The notes below the pieces were generated by a model. That model searched no databases. It saw nothing but the letters and a program-made list of their open reading frames with translations, and was not told the origin of the DNA. 64,000 bases of DNA from Devosia sp. FKR38. GTDB lineage: Bacteria > Pseudomonadota > Alphaproteobacteria > Rhizobiales > Devosiaceae. A program made the translations under genes and the position numbers. This document shows, piece after piece, positions 28,126 to 35,419 of the stretch. The stretch is taken from assembly GCF_005222805.1 (NCBI RefSeq), contig NZ_STGC01000002.1, forward strand, positions 199,836-263,835, given 5' to 3'. Position 1 is the first letter of the stretch. Every line of letters begins with the position of its first letter.

Positions 28126-28653
28126 TCAATAGGTGGCGGGCACGCACTGGCGCACGGGCAAGGCGTGCAGCAGGAACTGCTTGTCGTCGCGGCCGGATTC
28201 AAGCGGGAAGCCCTCGTCGAGCGTGTCTTCGCCGCAGCCGGTGGTCATGGCGATATAGCCGGTATGTTCCAGATCGATCAGCACGTCGCCGCCCGAGCGC
28301 GACTTGAGCAGCACGCCGCCGCCGTCGCATTCAACGCCACACCAGACATCGCCGCCCTCCTGCCGGCAGGGGCCGACAGCTGTGCCATGGGTGCCGTCGC
28401 GCAGATCGGCTTCCATGCGGAACACATATTGCGCCGGGCCGTTGGCGGTTTCGTCCCAATAGGTGACGGCCATGCTCATGGCAGCCACCTGCTGGTCAGG
28501 ATGGGCCGCCAGATGGGCGGCGTCATACTGGCGCGACCAGCAGGCGGTGGCGCCATCGCTGGCCGCCACGAAGGCGTCCAGCTCTGCGGCCATCACGCCG
28601 AGGGAAAACAGAGCAAAGGCGGTGCCGAGGAAGAGGGAACGGGTGTGGTTCAT
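28126..28653 (-). CDS. Secreted protein of unknown function
   Basis: 175 residues with a Sec signal peptide (SLFLGTAFALFSLGVMAAE). The mature part contains six Cys (e.g. TACWSR, GPCRQEGGDVWCGVECDGGG, TTGCGEDTLDEG, RQCVPATY), enough for three disulfides, and GVLLKSRSGGDVLIDLEHTGYIAM, which looks beta-rich. AGGAGA precedes the ATG. No family is recognised. It begins a group of small exported proteins around the Crp/cyclase cassette. Confidence 0.75.
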   Translation of the reverse strand: MNHTRSLFLGTAFALFSLGVMAAELDAFVAASDGATACWSRQYDAAHLAAHPDQQVAAMSMAVTYWDETANGPAQYVFRMEADLRDGTHGTAVGPCRQEGGDVWCGVECDGGGVLLKSRSGGDVLIDLEHTGYIAMTTGCGEDTLDEGFPLESGRDDKQFLLHALPVRQCVPATY

Positions 28654-28704
28654 GGCGGTCTCCTGTGGGGCGAAGGGGTGAGAGGCTGGCGCGTTTGGAC
28701 GATG

Positions 28705-29463
28705 CTACATCGCGCTGACCGACACCAGATAGGCGGCACGGACGCGGGCGCCGACGCCAGTGGCTTCGGTGTTCATGGCTTCCAGCAGACCGCGCAGCGT
28801 CGGGCACAGCTCGGGTGAGGCAACGTCGAGCTTGGAGATGGCCTCAAAGCCTGCCTGAGTCGCGCCGGCCTGCATGGTGAGGTCCGTGATGACCTTCCAG
28901 TCGTCCTGGCTGGCGGCGTCACGCGCCACCGGGGCGTCAAAGCCGGCCTTGGCCGCTGCCAGCAGCAGCACGGACTGCGCCATGACCAGATCCTGATACT
29001 TGGCCTGCGCAGGAGTGCCGTCAAACACGGCTGGACCGTTGATGGCGAAATTGCTGCAGGCCAGCGCGCCTTCGCCCTCGAACACGGCCTTCTGCAGATC
29101 GATCGTGGTGGTCATCAGCGCGGTCAGGAGATTGTCGGGCGCCGTACCCAGGCTCGAACCATATTTCTGGCGCAGGCCGCCCAGCAGATCCATCACCACG
29201 CCATCCAGCGTCGCCCCGCCGGCCACGGCAGCCTGGGCCTGGGGCACGAAGGCGGTGAATTCCTGCGGGAAATTGCTCTTGAGGAAGCCGAAGAGTTCGG
29301 GTGCCACCTCCATCAGCTGGGCTTCGGTCAGGGCGGGCGCTGCGGGGACAACGGGGGTGGCCGTCTGCGCCTGGGCCTGGCCAACCAGCGGCAGGGCCAG
29401 GGAGAGTGCGGTGGCGGCCACCAGCATGCGGGCCAGGGAACGACGGGAAGAAACAGGTGCCAT
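28705..29463 (-). CDS. Secreted protein of unknown function
   Basis: 252 residues. The signal peptide is RSLARMLVAATALSLALPLVGQAQAQ. The mature part is Ala-rich and mostly helical by composition (LTEAQLMEVAPELFGFLKSNFPQEFTAFVP, GLRQKYGSSLGTAPDNLL), with two Cys (ALACSNFAI and ELCPTLRG) that could pair. GAGGATC lies just before the ATG. Its upstream spacer carries two palindromes shared with neighbouring genes (29542-29559, 29630-29649). Function unknown, probably periplasmic. Confidence 0.75.
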   Translation of the reverse strand: MAPVSSRRSLARMLVAATALSLALPLVGQAQAQTATPVVPAAPALTEAQLMEVAPELFGFLKSNFPQEFTAFVPQAQAAVAGGATLDGVVMDLLGGLRQKYGSSLGTAPDNLLTALMTTTIDLQKAVFEGEGALACSNFAINGPAVFDGTPAQAKYQDLVMAQSVLLLAAAKAGFDAPVARDAASQDDWKVITDLTMQAGATQAGFEAISKLDVASPELCPTLRGLLEAMNTEATGVGARVRAAYLVSVSAM

Positions 29464-29541
29464 GATAGATCCTCAACTGGTTTGCCGTCCGCCTGCTGCG
29501 TCGGCCGATGGGTGCAGAGTGCCATTGCGCCGGTGCCAGCG

Positions 29542-29559
29542 CTGTTCCGCAGGGGACAG
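29542..29559. promoter_or_regulatory. GTTCC-N4-GGAAC-like site before the 252-residue secreted protein gene
   Basis: CTGTTCC-GCAG-GGGACAG, a palindrome with one mismatch, 79 bp upstream of the ATG at 29463. It is one of four similar sites in the 29-37 kb region; the half-site spacing equals that of Crp/Fnr-family operators. Confidence 0.45.
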
Positions 29560-29629
29560 GGGCGCGCCGGTCTGTCCGACACGCCCCTCCTGGCCGCTTG
29601 GCCAGGTTAGCGGCCCACGCGCGGGTGCG

Positions 29630-29649
29630 CGTCGAACACCTGTCCGATG
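29630..29649. promoter_or_regulatory. 20-bp palindrome, copy 1
   Basis: An imperfect palindrome with arms CGTCGAACA and TGTCCGATG around CC. It matches 18 of 20 bases of the perfect palindrome at 33462-33481. One copy is upstream of a secreted-protein gene, the other upstream of the second SH3 gene. Confidence 0.45.
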
Positions 29650-29659
29650 CACAAATGGC

Positions 29660-29696
29660 GAACGCCGCCCTGCCATGGATTGGCAGAGCGGCGTTC
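29660..29696 (-). terminator. Terminator hairpin downstream of the first SH3 protein gene
   Basis: GAACGCCGC (29660-29668) pairs with GCGGCGTTC (29688-29696). After one mismatch, CTGCC pairs with GGCAG around a 7-nt loop. It starts 30 bp past the stop of the minus-strand SH3 gene. No strong U-run. Confidence 0.6.
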
Positions 29697-29725
29697 AGAG
29701 GAACGGCAGGCTAGTGTCGCGGCAC

Positions 29726-30025
29726 TCAGTAGCTGCCAGTGGAGTGCTTGGTATAGCCGCCGCCGCTGCAGTAGCCGGAGTCGGTGGTGATATAGCGCTG
29801 GGCAACCCAGCCCCAGCGACCATTCCACTGCACGCGGTACCAGCCGTTCTGGACATAGTCGAGCTGGACGCTGGCGCAGCGGGCGATGCTGCCGATCTTG
29901 GCGTAGTAGGCGCCCGGACCATCGCGGAAATTGATCGAGCCCGTGGTCCAGCCCGTGCCGGCGGCCATGCTGGCGGTGGTGGTGGCGACGAGGACGGCGG
30001 CGGTGAACAGAATGCGTTTGAACAT
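29726..30025 (-). CDS. Small secreted SH3-domain protein (copy 1)
   Basis: 99 residues. It has a signal peptide (RILFTAAVLVATTTASMAA) and one bacterial SH3 domain: WTTGSINFRDGPGAYYAKIGSI, then GWYRVQWNGRWGWVAQRYI. It ends in a Gly/Tyr/Ser tail with one Cys. The domain order and residues closely match the protein at 33536-33823. Bacterial SH3 domains of this type bind cell-wall or carbohydrate ligands, so a periplasmic envelope role is likely. It is divergent from the Crp/Fnr gene. Confidence 0.88.
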   Translation of the reverse strand: MFKRILFTAAVLVATTTASMAAGTGWTTGSINFRDGPGAYYAKIGSIARCASVQLDYVQNGWYRVQWNGRWGWVAQRYITTDSGYCSGGGYTKHSTGSY

Positions 30026-30103
30026 GATGCACTTCCCGGTTTGCTGTGCGGAGCGCCCTGTGCGATCCGATGGGTCCACAATGCCGGTGATCGAGCGTTG
30101 CCG

Positions 30104-30121
30104 CAGTTCCCCAAGGAACAG
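30104..30121. promoter_or_regulatory. GTTCC-N4-GGAAC site between SH3 and crp-type genes
   Basis: CAGTTCC-CCAA-GGAACAG has perfect inner arms GTTCC/GGAAC. It lies in the divergent spacer about 80 bp from each start, suggesting autoregulation by the Crp/Fnr protein. Confidence 0.5.
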
Positions 30122-30184
30122 GCTTGCCGAACAGTGTGTTGATGGACAATTGTGCGGCAGCGGTGGCGAGGACAGGGGACCGGC

Positions 30185-30892
30185 ATGGCGCCCAACAAGA
30201 CTGGCGTGGCGTTCTGGCGATCGTTTGCGATGTTCGAGGGCTTTGCGCCCGAGGCCGTCGCCCTGCTCGACAGCATGGCCATCGCCCGCAGCTGGTCGAT
30301 GGGGGAAACCATTTTCCAGCGCGGCGAGGATGGCGACTATATGGTGGTGGTCACCGACGGCCGCATCAAGCTGTCGCTGCTGACCGCCACGGGGCGCGAA
30401 CTGGTGCTGCGCTATGCCGAGGCCGGCGACACGCTGGGCGAGCTGGCGCTGCTTGATGGCGCGCCGCGCTCGGCCGATGCCACGGCAACTGTGTCCACCG
30501 AGGGCCTGGTGCTGCTGCGCCGCGATTTCGAGCGGCTGCAGAGCCAGTTTCCGGCCACGGCGCAATCGCTGATCACCTATCTGGTGCAGCGCCTGCGCGA
30601 CACCACCGAGCAGCTTGAATCCATCGCCCTGTTCGAAATCGAGGCGCGGCTGGCGCGCTTCCTGCTGGTCACCCTGCGGCATGTGTTCGGCGAGGACCTG
30701 CCCGACGAGCCGCAATTGCGCCTCGACCTCAGCCAGGGCGAACTGGCCGGCGTGCTGGGGGCCAGCCGGCCCAAGGTCAATCGCGCCATCATGGCGCTGC
30801 AGGATGCCGGCGCCATCGAACGCGATGGTGCCGTATTGCGCTGCGATGTGGAGCAGCTGGAGCTGATTGCCGAGCCGGGCGGGGCAGGATGA
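30185..30892 (+). CDS. Crp/Fnr-family transcriptional regulator
   Basis: 235 residues. The cyclic-nucleotide-binding domain carries GETIFQRGEDGDYMVVVTDGRIKL and the phosphate-binding cassette GELALLDGAPRSADATA, whose Glu and Arg-Ser fit cAMP binding. A long dimer helix follows. The C-terminal HTH is LSQGELAGVLGASRPKVNRAIMALQDAGAI. No Fnr-type Cys cluster is seen. AGGGGA precedes the ATG at 30185. The stop overlaps the start of the adenylate cyclase gene (ATGA), so sensor and cAMP source are made together. GTTCC-N4-GGAAC sites nearby are plausible targets. Confidence 0.9.
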   Translation: MAPNKTGVAFWRSFAMFEGFAPEAVALLDSMAIARSWSMGETIFQRGEDGDYMVVVTDGRIKLSLLTATGRELVLRYAEAGDTLGELALLDGAPRSADATATVSTEGLVLLRRDFERLQSQFPATAQSLITYLVQRLRDTTEQLESIALFEIEARLARFLLVTLRHVFGEDLPDEPQLRLDLSQGELAGVLGASRPKVNRAIMALQDAGAIERDGAVLRCDVEQLELIAEPGGAG

Positions 30893-32760
30893 TCGACTGG
30901 CGCCGCATCCGGCCCGGCCTGGGCGTGGCCGCGGTGATCGCCGCCATCGGCGCCGGGCTCGTCTTCACCCTGCCCGATACGGCCACGCCCTGGCGCGAAC
31001 CGGCCTTTGACCGGCTGATCGGGCTGATGCCCCTGCCCGCCGATGGCACCGTAGCAGTCGTCGATATCGGGCCGCTTTCGGACAGCGGCGCGCCCTGGCG
31101 GCGGGCCGATACTGCGCAATTGCTGACCACCATTGCCGCGGCCCGCCCGCTGGTGGTGGGTTTTGACATTGTCCTGGGCGCCGATTGCATCACCAGCCCC
31201 ACCAACCAGTCGCTGGCCGACGCCATGGCCAGCGTCCCCACGACTCTGGGCTTCCTGCTGTCACCCAGCGAACAAGCGGTGCCGCGGCCCGAGCTGACCA
31301 TAGCGGCAAGCCAGGGCCTGGCTCTGCCGGAGATCTGGCAGGCACCCGGGGCCGAACATGCCTGCCCGGCCTTTGAACAGGTGGCGGCGGGGAGTGCCGC
31401 GGCGGCGCTGGCCGGCGGCATGGATGCCATGATCCGCCAGGTGCCGGCGCTGGTGGTGGTGGGCCAGAGCGCTTATCTCGGCCTCGCCGCCGATGCGGTG
31501 CGGCTGGCCGGCCGCACCAGTTCGGTGCTCTTGGGCGGTGACCCTGCCTGGATGCGACTGCGGGGCGCGCCGGTCGAGATCGGCGCCGCTGCCATGCTGC
31601 GCTTCCAGCCAAGCGGACCCGAACGCTGGCAGGCGCGGACGCTGGATGCGGCCAAGCTGCTGGCCGAGCCGGATTCCGCGCTGGCCCTGGCCGGCAAGAT
31701 TGTCTTTGTGGGCAGCAGCGATCCGATCAACGGCGCGCTGCGGGCGACGGCGGCCAGCCCGGTACATCCCTCGGTGCAGATCCATGCCGATCTCGCGGCG
31801 GGCCTGTTGGCGGGCGTATTGCCGCTGCGCCCCATCCAAGCCGATGCTGCCGAGGCCGGCGTGGCCCTGGTGGGCGGGGTGATCGCCGGCCTCGCCGGCG
31901 CCGCCCTGGCGCCCGTCCTTGCGGGTCTGTTGATTGTCGGCATGGCCCTCGTCTGGCTGGGCACCACGCTGGGCCTGGCGCTCGAGCTCGGCTGGCTGCT
32001 CGATCCGGTGGCGCCGGCAACCATAGTGCTGCTGGCGGGGCTCGCCGCCATGCTGACCCAGGCAGCGCGCACCCGGCGGGCCGAGACAGCCCTGCGCCGC
32101 CGTATCGGACAATTGCTGCCCGCCGATGTGGTGACACGACTGGTGCGCGAACCCGATCTCCTGCGGCTTGAGGGCGAAGAGCGGCAGGTGACGGCGCTGT
32201 TCACCGATATCGAGGGCTTCACCCAGTCGCTACGTGGCGTCACGCCGCGCGAATTCGTGGGCATTCTGGATGCCTATTTCACCGGCATGACCCGCATTGT
32301 GCTTGAGCATGGCGGCATGATCGACAAGCTGGTGGGCGACGCCCTCCATGCCCTGTTCAATGCGCCGGCCAACCTCGATGGCCATGTGGACAAGGCCATT
32401 GCTTGCGCCCTGGCGCTGCATGAGTTCGCCGAGGCCTTCCGCCAGCAGCCCGAGATGGTGGCGCGCAATTTCGGGCGCACGCGCATCGGCATTGAGACCG
32501 GCATGGTAATCCTGGGCGACGTCGGCGCCGCCGACAAGATCGACTATACCGCCCATGGCGCCGCCATCAACATGGCGGCGCGGCTGGAACAGGCCAACAA
32601 GGCGCTGGGCAGCAGTATCTGCATCGGGCCGGCGGCAGCGGCTGCTGCAACCCTGCCGCTGGTCAGCCTGGGCACCATCGATCTGCGCAGCTTCGGTGAG
32701 CTGACGGTGTTCACCCCCGCCGCCCTGTCCAGAGTGGACGCGACTAGCGCTTCACCTTGA
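30889..32760 (+). CDS. CHASE2-domain adenylate cyclase
   Basis: 623 residues. An N-terminal membrane segment (LGVAAVIAAIGAGLVFTL) leads into a periplasmic CHASE2 sensor (about residues 40-300). Three membrane segments follow near 320-400. The class III cyclase domain (about 430-600) carries the metal Asp pair in LFTDIEGFTQ and DKLVGDALHALF. The purine-selecting Lys lies in the latter and Asp in KIDYTAHGAAINMAARLE, with the transition-state Asn and Arg also in that segment. All catalytic positions look intact, so it should make cAMP. CHASE2 cyclases often neighbour FecR-domain genes, as here. Confidence 0.92.
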   Translation: MIDWRRIRPGLGVAAVIAAIGAGLVFTLPDTATPWREPAFDRLIGLMPLPADGTVAVVDIGPLSDSGAPWRRADTAQLLTTIAAARPLVVGFDIVLGADCITSPTNQSLADAMASVPTTLGFLLSPSEQAVPRPELTIAASQGLALPEIWQAPGAEHACPAFEQVAAGSAAAALAGGMDAMIRQVPALVVVGQSAYLGLAADAVRLAGRTSSVLLGGDPAWMRLRGAPVEIGAAAMLRFQPSGPERWQARTLDAAKLLAEPDSALALAGKIVFVGSSDPINGALRATAASPVHPSVQIHADLAAGLLAGVLPLRPIQADAAEAGVALVGGVIAGLAGAALAPVLAGLLIVGMALVWLGTTLGLALELGWLLDPVAPATIVLLAGLAAMLTQAARTRRAETALRRRIGQLLPADVVTRLVREPDLLRLEGEERQVTALFTDIEGFTQSLRGVTPREFVGILDAYFTGMTRIVLEHGGMIDKLVGDALHALFNAPANLDGHVDKAIACALALHEFAEAFRQQPEMVARNFGRTRIGIETGMVILGDVGAADKIDYTAHGAAINMAARLEQANKALGSSICIGPAAAAAATLPLVSLGTIDLRSFGELTVFTPAALSRVDATSASP

Positions 32761-33382
32761 CGCTGGCAAAGGCCGCCAGGATGCGCGGCTCGCCCCATTT
32801 GACAACATTGCCGGGCTTGTCACCGGGCGCGGCGAAATCGACGCCTTCGCCGGCATTGAGAATGCGCTCTACGCCCGCGCCAGTCACCGAGACCGAGCCA
32901 TGGTCGACAAACACCGAGAACTTGCCCTTGCTCGGCCCGGCAAAGAAGCGCGTGCCGCGCACGCCGATGCGGCCAAAGGCCGTCAGGATCGAGATATTGG
33001 TGGGCGGCAGGCCGGCCGGCCGGTCGAACAGCATGGCGCCGCCGACCGAAATGACGCCGCCCTGATCGACGATGAACTGATCGATGGTGAGGTCACTGCT
33101 GGCGCCCAGATTGATGCGGGTCCGGTCGGCGAGCAGCAGTAGCGCGAAGCCATCCTCACGCGTCTCCACCCGGTCCTCGAGCATCAAGGGATCATCGGGC
33201 GAGATGGGCATTTGCGCCCGCTGACGCTCCAACGCCACCGTGCCATCAAGCGAGACCACCTTGCCCACCGGCACGGCGGCCTGGGCCGGGCGGACCAGGG
33301 CACTGGCGCCGGCCACGCCCATCAGGGCCAGCAGAGTGCGGCGGCCAAAGCGGGCCGGCGAATGAGGGGGATCAGCACGCAT
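32744..33382 (-). CDS. Exported FecR-domain protein
   Basis: 212 residues. A twin-arginine-like signal (GRRTLLALMGVAGASALVRPAQA) precedes a FecR domain: GKVVSLDGTVALERQR, DPLMLEDRVETREDGFALLLLADRTRINLGASSDLTIDQF, GRIGVRGTRFFAGPSKGKFSVFVDHGSVSV. It lacks the cytoplasmic anti-sigma part of classical FecR, so it is likely a periplasmic partner of the CHASE2 sensor. It is convergent with the cyclase gene and overlaps its end by 17 bp. Confidence 0.88.
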   Translation of the reverse strand: MRADPPHSPARFGRRTLLALMGVAGASALVRPAQAAVPVGKVVSLDGTVALERQRAQMPISPDDPLMLEDRVETREDGFALLLLADRTRINLGASSDLTIDQFIVDQGGVISVGGAMLFDRPAGLPPTNISILTAFGRIGVRGTRFFAGPSKGKFSVFVDHGSVSVTGAGVERILNAGEGVDFAAPGDKPGNVVKWGEPRILAAFASVKVKR

Positions 33383-33399
33383 CTTGGTTCATCTCCGGC

Positions 33400-33419
33400 A
33401 AACTGCGCTCGCGCAGTTT
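33400..33419. promoter_or_regulatory. Perfect palindrome upstream of the FecR-domain gene
   Basis: AAACTGCG-CTCG-CGCAGTTT, 18 bp before the FecR-domain ATG. The 8-4-8 layout suits a dimeric regulator but also forms a hairpin in the leader. Confidence 0.45.
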
Positions 33420-33461
33420 AACTCTGCGCAGGCCTGTCATGGCGGGCCCGCGCAACCTTGT

Positions 33462-33481
33462 CATCGAACACCTGTTCGATG
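33462..33481. promoter_or_regulatory. 20-bp palindrome, copy 2
   Basis: CATCGAACA and TGTTCGATG are perfect arms around CC, 55 bp upstream of the second SH3 gene. Nearly the same 20-mer occurs at 29630-29649, so one regulator may control both genes. Confidence 0.5.
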
Positions 33482-33535
33482 ACTCCGCCACCCCACGGCC
33501 CTAGTCAGGTTGCAGTCTATTCGGAGGATATCAGA

Positions 33536-33823
33536 ATGTTCAAGAAAGCGACGATCGCGCTCGTGCTGTTTGCCGGCATGTGCACTGCCTCCCTGGCCGC
33601 CAGCACCGGCTGGACCACAGGCTCGGTGAACTTCCGCGATGGCCCGGGCACCTATTATGCCAAGCTGGGCACCATTGGCCGCTGCATCCAGGTGAGCATC
33701 GTGGACAGCAAGGATGGCTGGTACAAGGTCGAGTGGAACGGCAATTGGGGCTGGGTCGCAGCCCGCTACGTCTCGGCCGACGCCGGCTATTGCTCGGGCG
33801 GCACCACCAAAAAGAGCTACTGA
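33536..33823 (+). CDS. Small secreted SH3-domain protein (copy 2)
   Basis: 95 residues. It has a signal peptide (ATIALVLFAGMCTASLAA) and an SH3 domain with WTTGSVNFRDGPGTYYAKLGTI and GWYKVEWNGNWGWVAARYV, then a Cys-Ser-Gly tail. It is a clear paralogue of the protein at 29726-30025 on the opposite side of the crp-cyclase-fecR cassette. GGAGG lies about 8 nt before the ATG at 33536; the longer upstream frame is spurious. Likely periplasmic. Confidence 0.88.
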   Translation: MFKKATIALVLFAGMCTASLAASTGWTTGSVNFRDGPGTYYAKLGTIGRCIQVSIVDSKDGWYKVEWNGNWGWVAARYVSADAGYCSGGTTKKSY

Positions 33824-33914
33824 CCGCCTGGGACCGGTGCCCGGCTCGCTCCCGGCACCGGTCCCCCCTGCAATCCAGACTGCGATTGCCGATTGCCAAC
33901 CAAAGGCCAGCCCC

Positions 33915-34316
33915 ATGCGCGTTCGCCTTGCCCCCATCGCCCTTCTCGCTGCCGCAGTCGGCCTCGCCGCTGCGGACATGTCGGCATTTGCCGAAGAGCC
34001 TCAATGCCTCAACACGACCGATCCGGTGACGCTCTCAGGCTTTGTGGTGGAGGGCGTGTTTCCCGGCCCGCCCGAGTTCACCAGCGTCCCGGCCGGCGAC
34101 GCGGCCTTTACCGCCCAGTTTGTCGCCCTTGCAACGCCGATCTGCATGATCGCCGATCCGGCCACCGACACACCGGCGCAGGCCGGGATTGACCTGGTGC
34201 AACTGGCCTGTCCAGATATGCCCATCGTGCCGGGCCAGGCTGTCGACCTGAAAGGGACCCTGTTTGCGCCACACACCGGGTATCACCGCGCACGGGCCCT
34301 GCTCGCCTGTCTTTGA
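33915..34316 (+). CDS. Secreted DUF4431-like protein
   Basis: 133 residues with a signal peptide (LAPIALLAAAVGLAAADMSAFA). The mature part shows DPVTLSGFVVEGVFPGPPEF, ATPICMIADPATDT and VDLKGTLFAPHTGYHRARALLACL; the last resembles the GTLF-x-HTxHH ending of DUF4431 proteins. These are small periplasmic proteins of unknown role. Three Cys are visible. It lies 91 bp after the SH3 gene on the same strand, possibly in one transcript. The family call is moderately sure. Confidence 0.7.
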   Translation: MRVRLAPIALLAAAVGLAAADMSAFAEEPQCLNTTDPVTLSGFVVEGVFPGPPEFTSVPAGDAAFTAQFVALATPICMIADPATDTPAQAGIDLVQLACPDMPIVPGQAVDLKGTLFAPHTGYHRARALLACL

Positions 34317-34360
34317 GTGATCGGCCGCAGCATCTTCTTGTTTCAGCAAAGGTTCCTGAC

Positions 34361-35356
34361 ATGCTTTCCAGACTTGCCTTGAGCGCCGCCGCCGTCCTGC
34401 TGGCCGCCGCCAGCTTCAGCCTGCCCGCCCTTGCCGATGACAATGTAGCGGTGTGCGATGCCCTGGCGTCCAGCCCGCTCGATACGGCGCGTCCGGCCGA
34501 TGTCACCGGGGTGAGCTTTGAGGAGATCGACATCGCCAAGGCCGAGCCGGCCTGCCGTGCCGCCTGGGAGGCGACCTCCGACCCGCGCATCGGCTTCCAG
34601 CTGGCCCGCGTGCTGTTCCAGGACAACAGAATCGAAGAGGCCAATGTGCTGTTCGGCCAGGCGGCCGCCGCCGGTCACGTGGAAGCCAAGATCGGCATGG
34701 CCCAGACCATGCTGGAACTGGCGCGCGCCCATGCGGCGGCGTTGCTGCAGGAAGCGGCCGACGCCGACAGCGTCAATGCCGCCTATAATCTGGCGATCAT
34801 GTATGCCGAAGGCAGCGGCGTTGAGCAGGACACCGCCAAGGCCATCGCGCTCTATGAAAAGGCCGCCGGTCAGGGCGATGCCTGGTCGCTCTACAATCTT
34901 GGCGTGATCTATGACGAGGGCGAGCTGGTGCTGCGCGATGCGGCCAAGGCCAAGTCCTATTATGAACAGGCCGTCGCCAAGGACCATGCCTGGGCGCGGA
35001 TCAATCTGGGCTATGTGCTGCTCGAAGGCGATGTCGATGCCGCCGAACGCGAACAGGCGCTGGCCCTGTTCCGCACGGCGACCGTCGATGACGGCGACGT
35101 CAATGCCGGGCTGCAACTGGGCATCATGCTGCAGGATGGCAGCGCGGCAGAGCAGGATGAAAGCGAAGGCCTAGTGCTGGCAGCGCTCAAGGCGCGCGAT
35201 GCCGAGCTGGGCCGCTTCCTGCAATTGGCCGAGACGGGCCTGTCGGCCCGCAACCTGACCGCTATCAAGACCGAGCTTGGGGTGACCGGCGGCGCTGAAG
35301 GCATGGACGAAGCGGCACTGGCTGCCCTGCGCAGCTATTACGCCACCATGCCCTGA
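34361..35356 (+). CDS. Exported Sel1-repeat protein
   Basis: 331 residues. The signal peptide is LALSAAAVLLAAASFSLPALA. From about residue 90 there are Sel1-like repeats, e.g. GHVEAKIGMAQTML, NAAYNLAIMYAEGSGVEQDTAKAIALYEKAAGQGDAWSLYNLGVIYDEGELV. The family forms alpha-solenoid scaffolds for protein contacts. The start at 34361 follows AAAGG and is preferred to 34313. It is followed by a strong terminator. A second Sel1 protein is encoded convergently beyond it. Confidence 0.88.
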   Translation: MLSRLALSAAAVLLAAASFSLPALADDNVAVCDALASSPLDTARPADVTGVSFEEIDIAKAEPACRAAWEATSDPRIGFQLARVLFQDNRIEEANVLFGQAAAAGHVEAKIGMAQTMLELARAHAAALLQEAADADSVNAAYNLAIMYAEGSGVEQDTAKAIALYEKAAGQGDAWSLYNLGVIYDEGELVLRDAAKAKSYYEQAVAKDHAWARINLGYVLLEGDVDAAEREQALALFRTATVDDGDVNAGLQLGIMLQDGSAAEQDESEGLVLAALKARDAELGRFLQLAETGLSARNLTAIKTELGVTGGAEGMDEAALAALRSYYATMP

Positions 35357-35368
35357 TAGACGTGACAA

Positions 35369-35392
35369 GGGGCGCAGGTTGTCCTGCGCCCC
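35369..35392 (+). terminator. Rho-independent-type terminator between convergent Sel1 genes
   Basis: A perfect 10-bp stem, GGGGCGCAGG (35369-35378) with CCTGCGCCCC (35383-35392), and loop TTGT, 13 bp after the stop codon. The plus-strand tail AGTCTTT has a short T-run. Confidence 0.75.
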
Positions 35393-35419
35393 CAGTCTTT
35401 GCTCGGGTGAAACCGCGCC

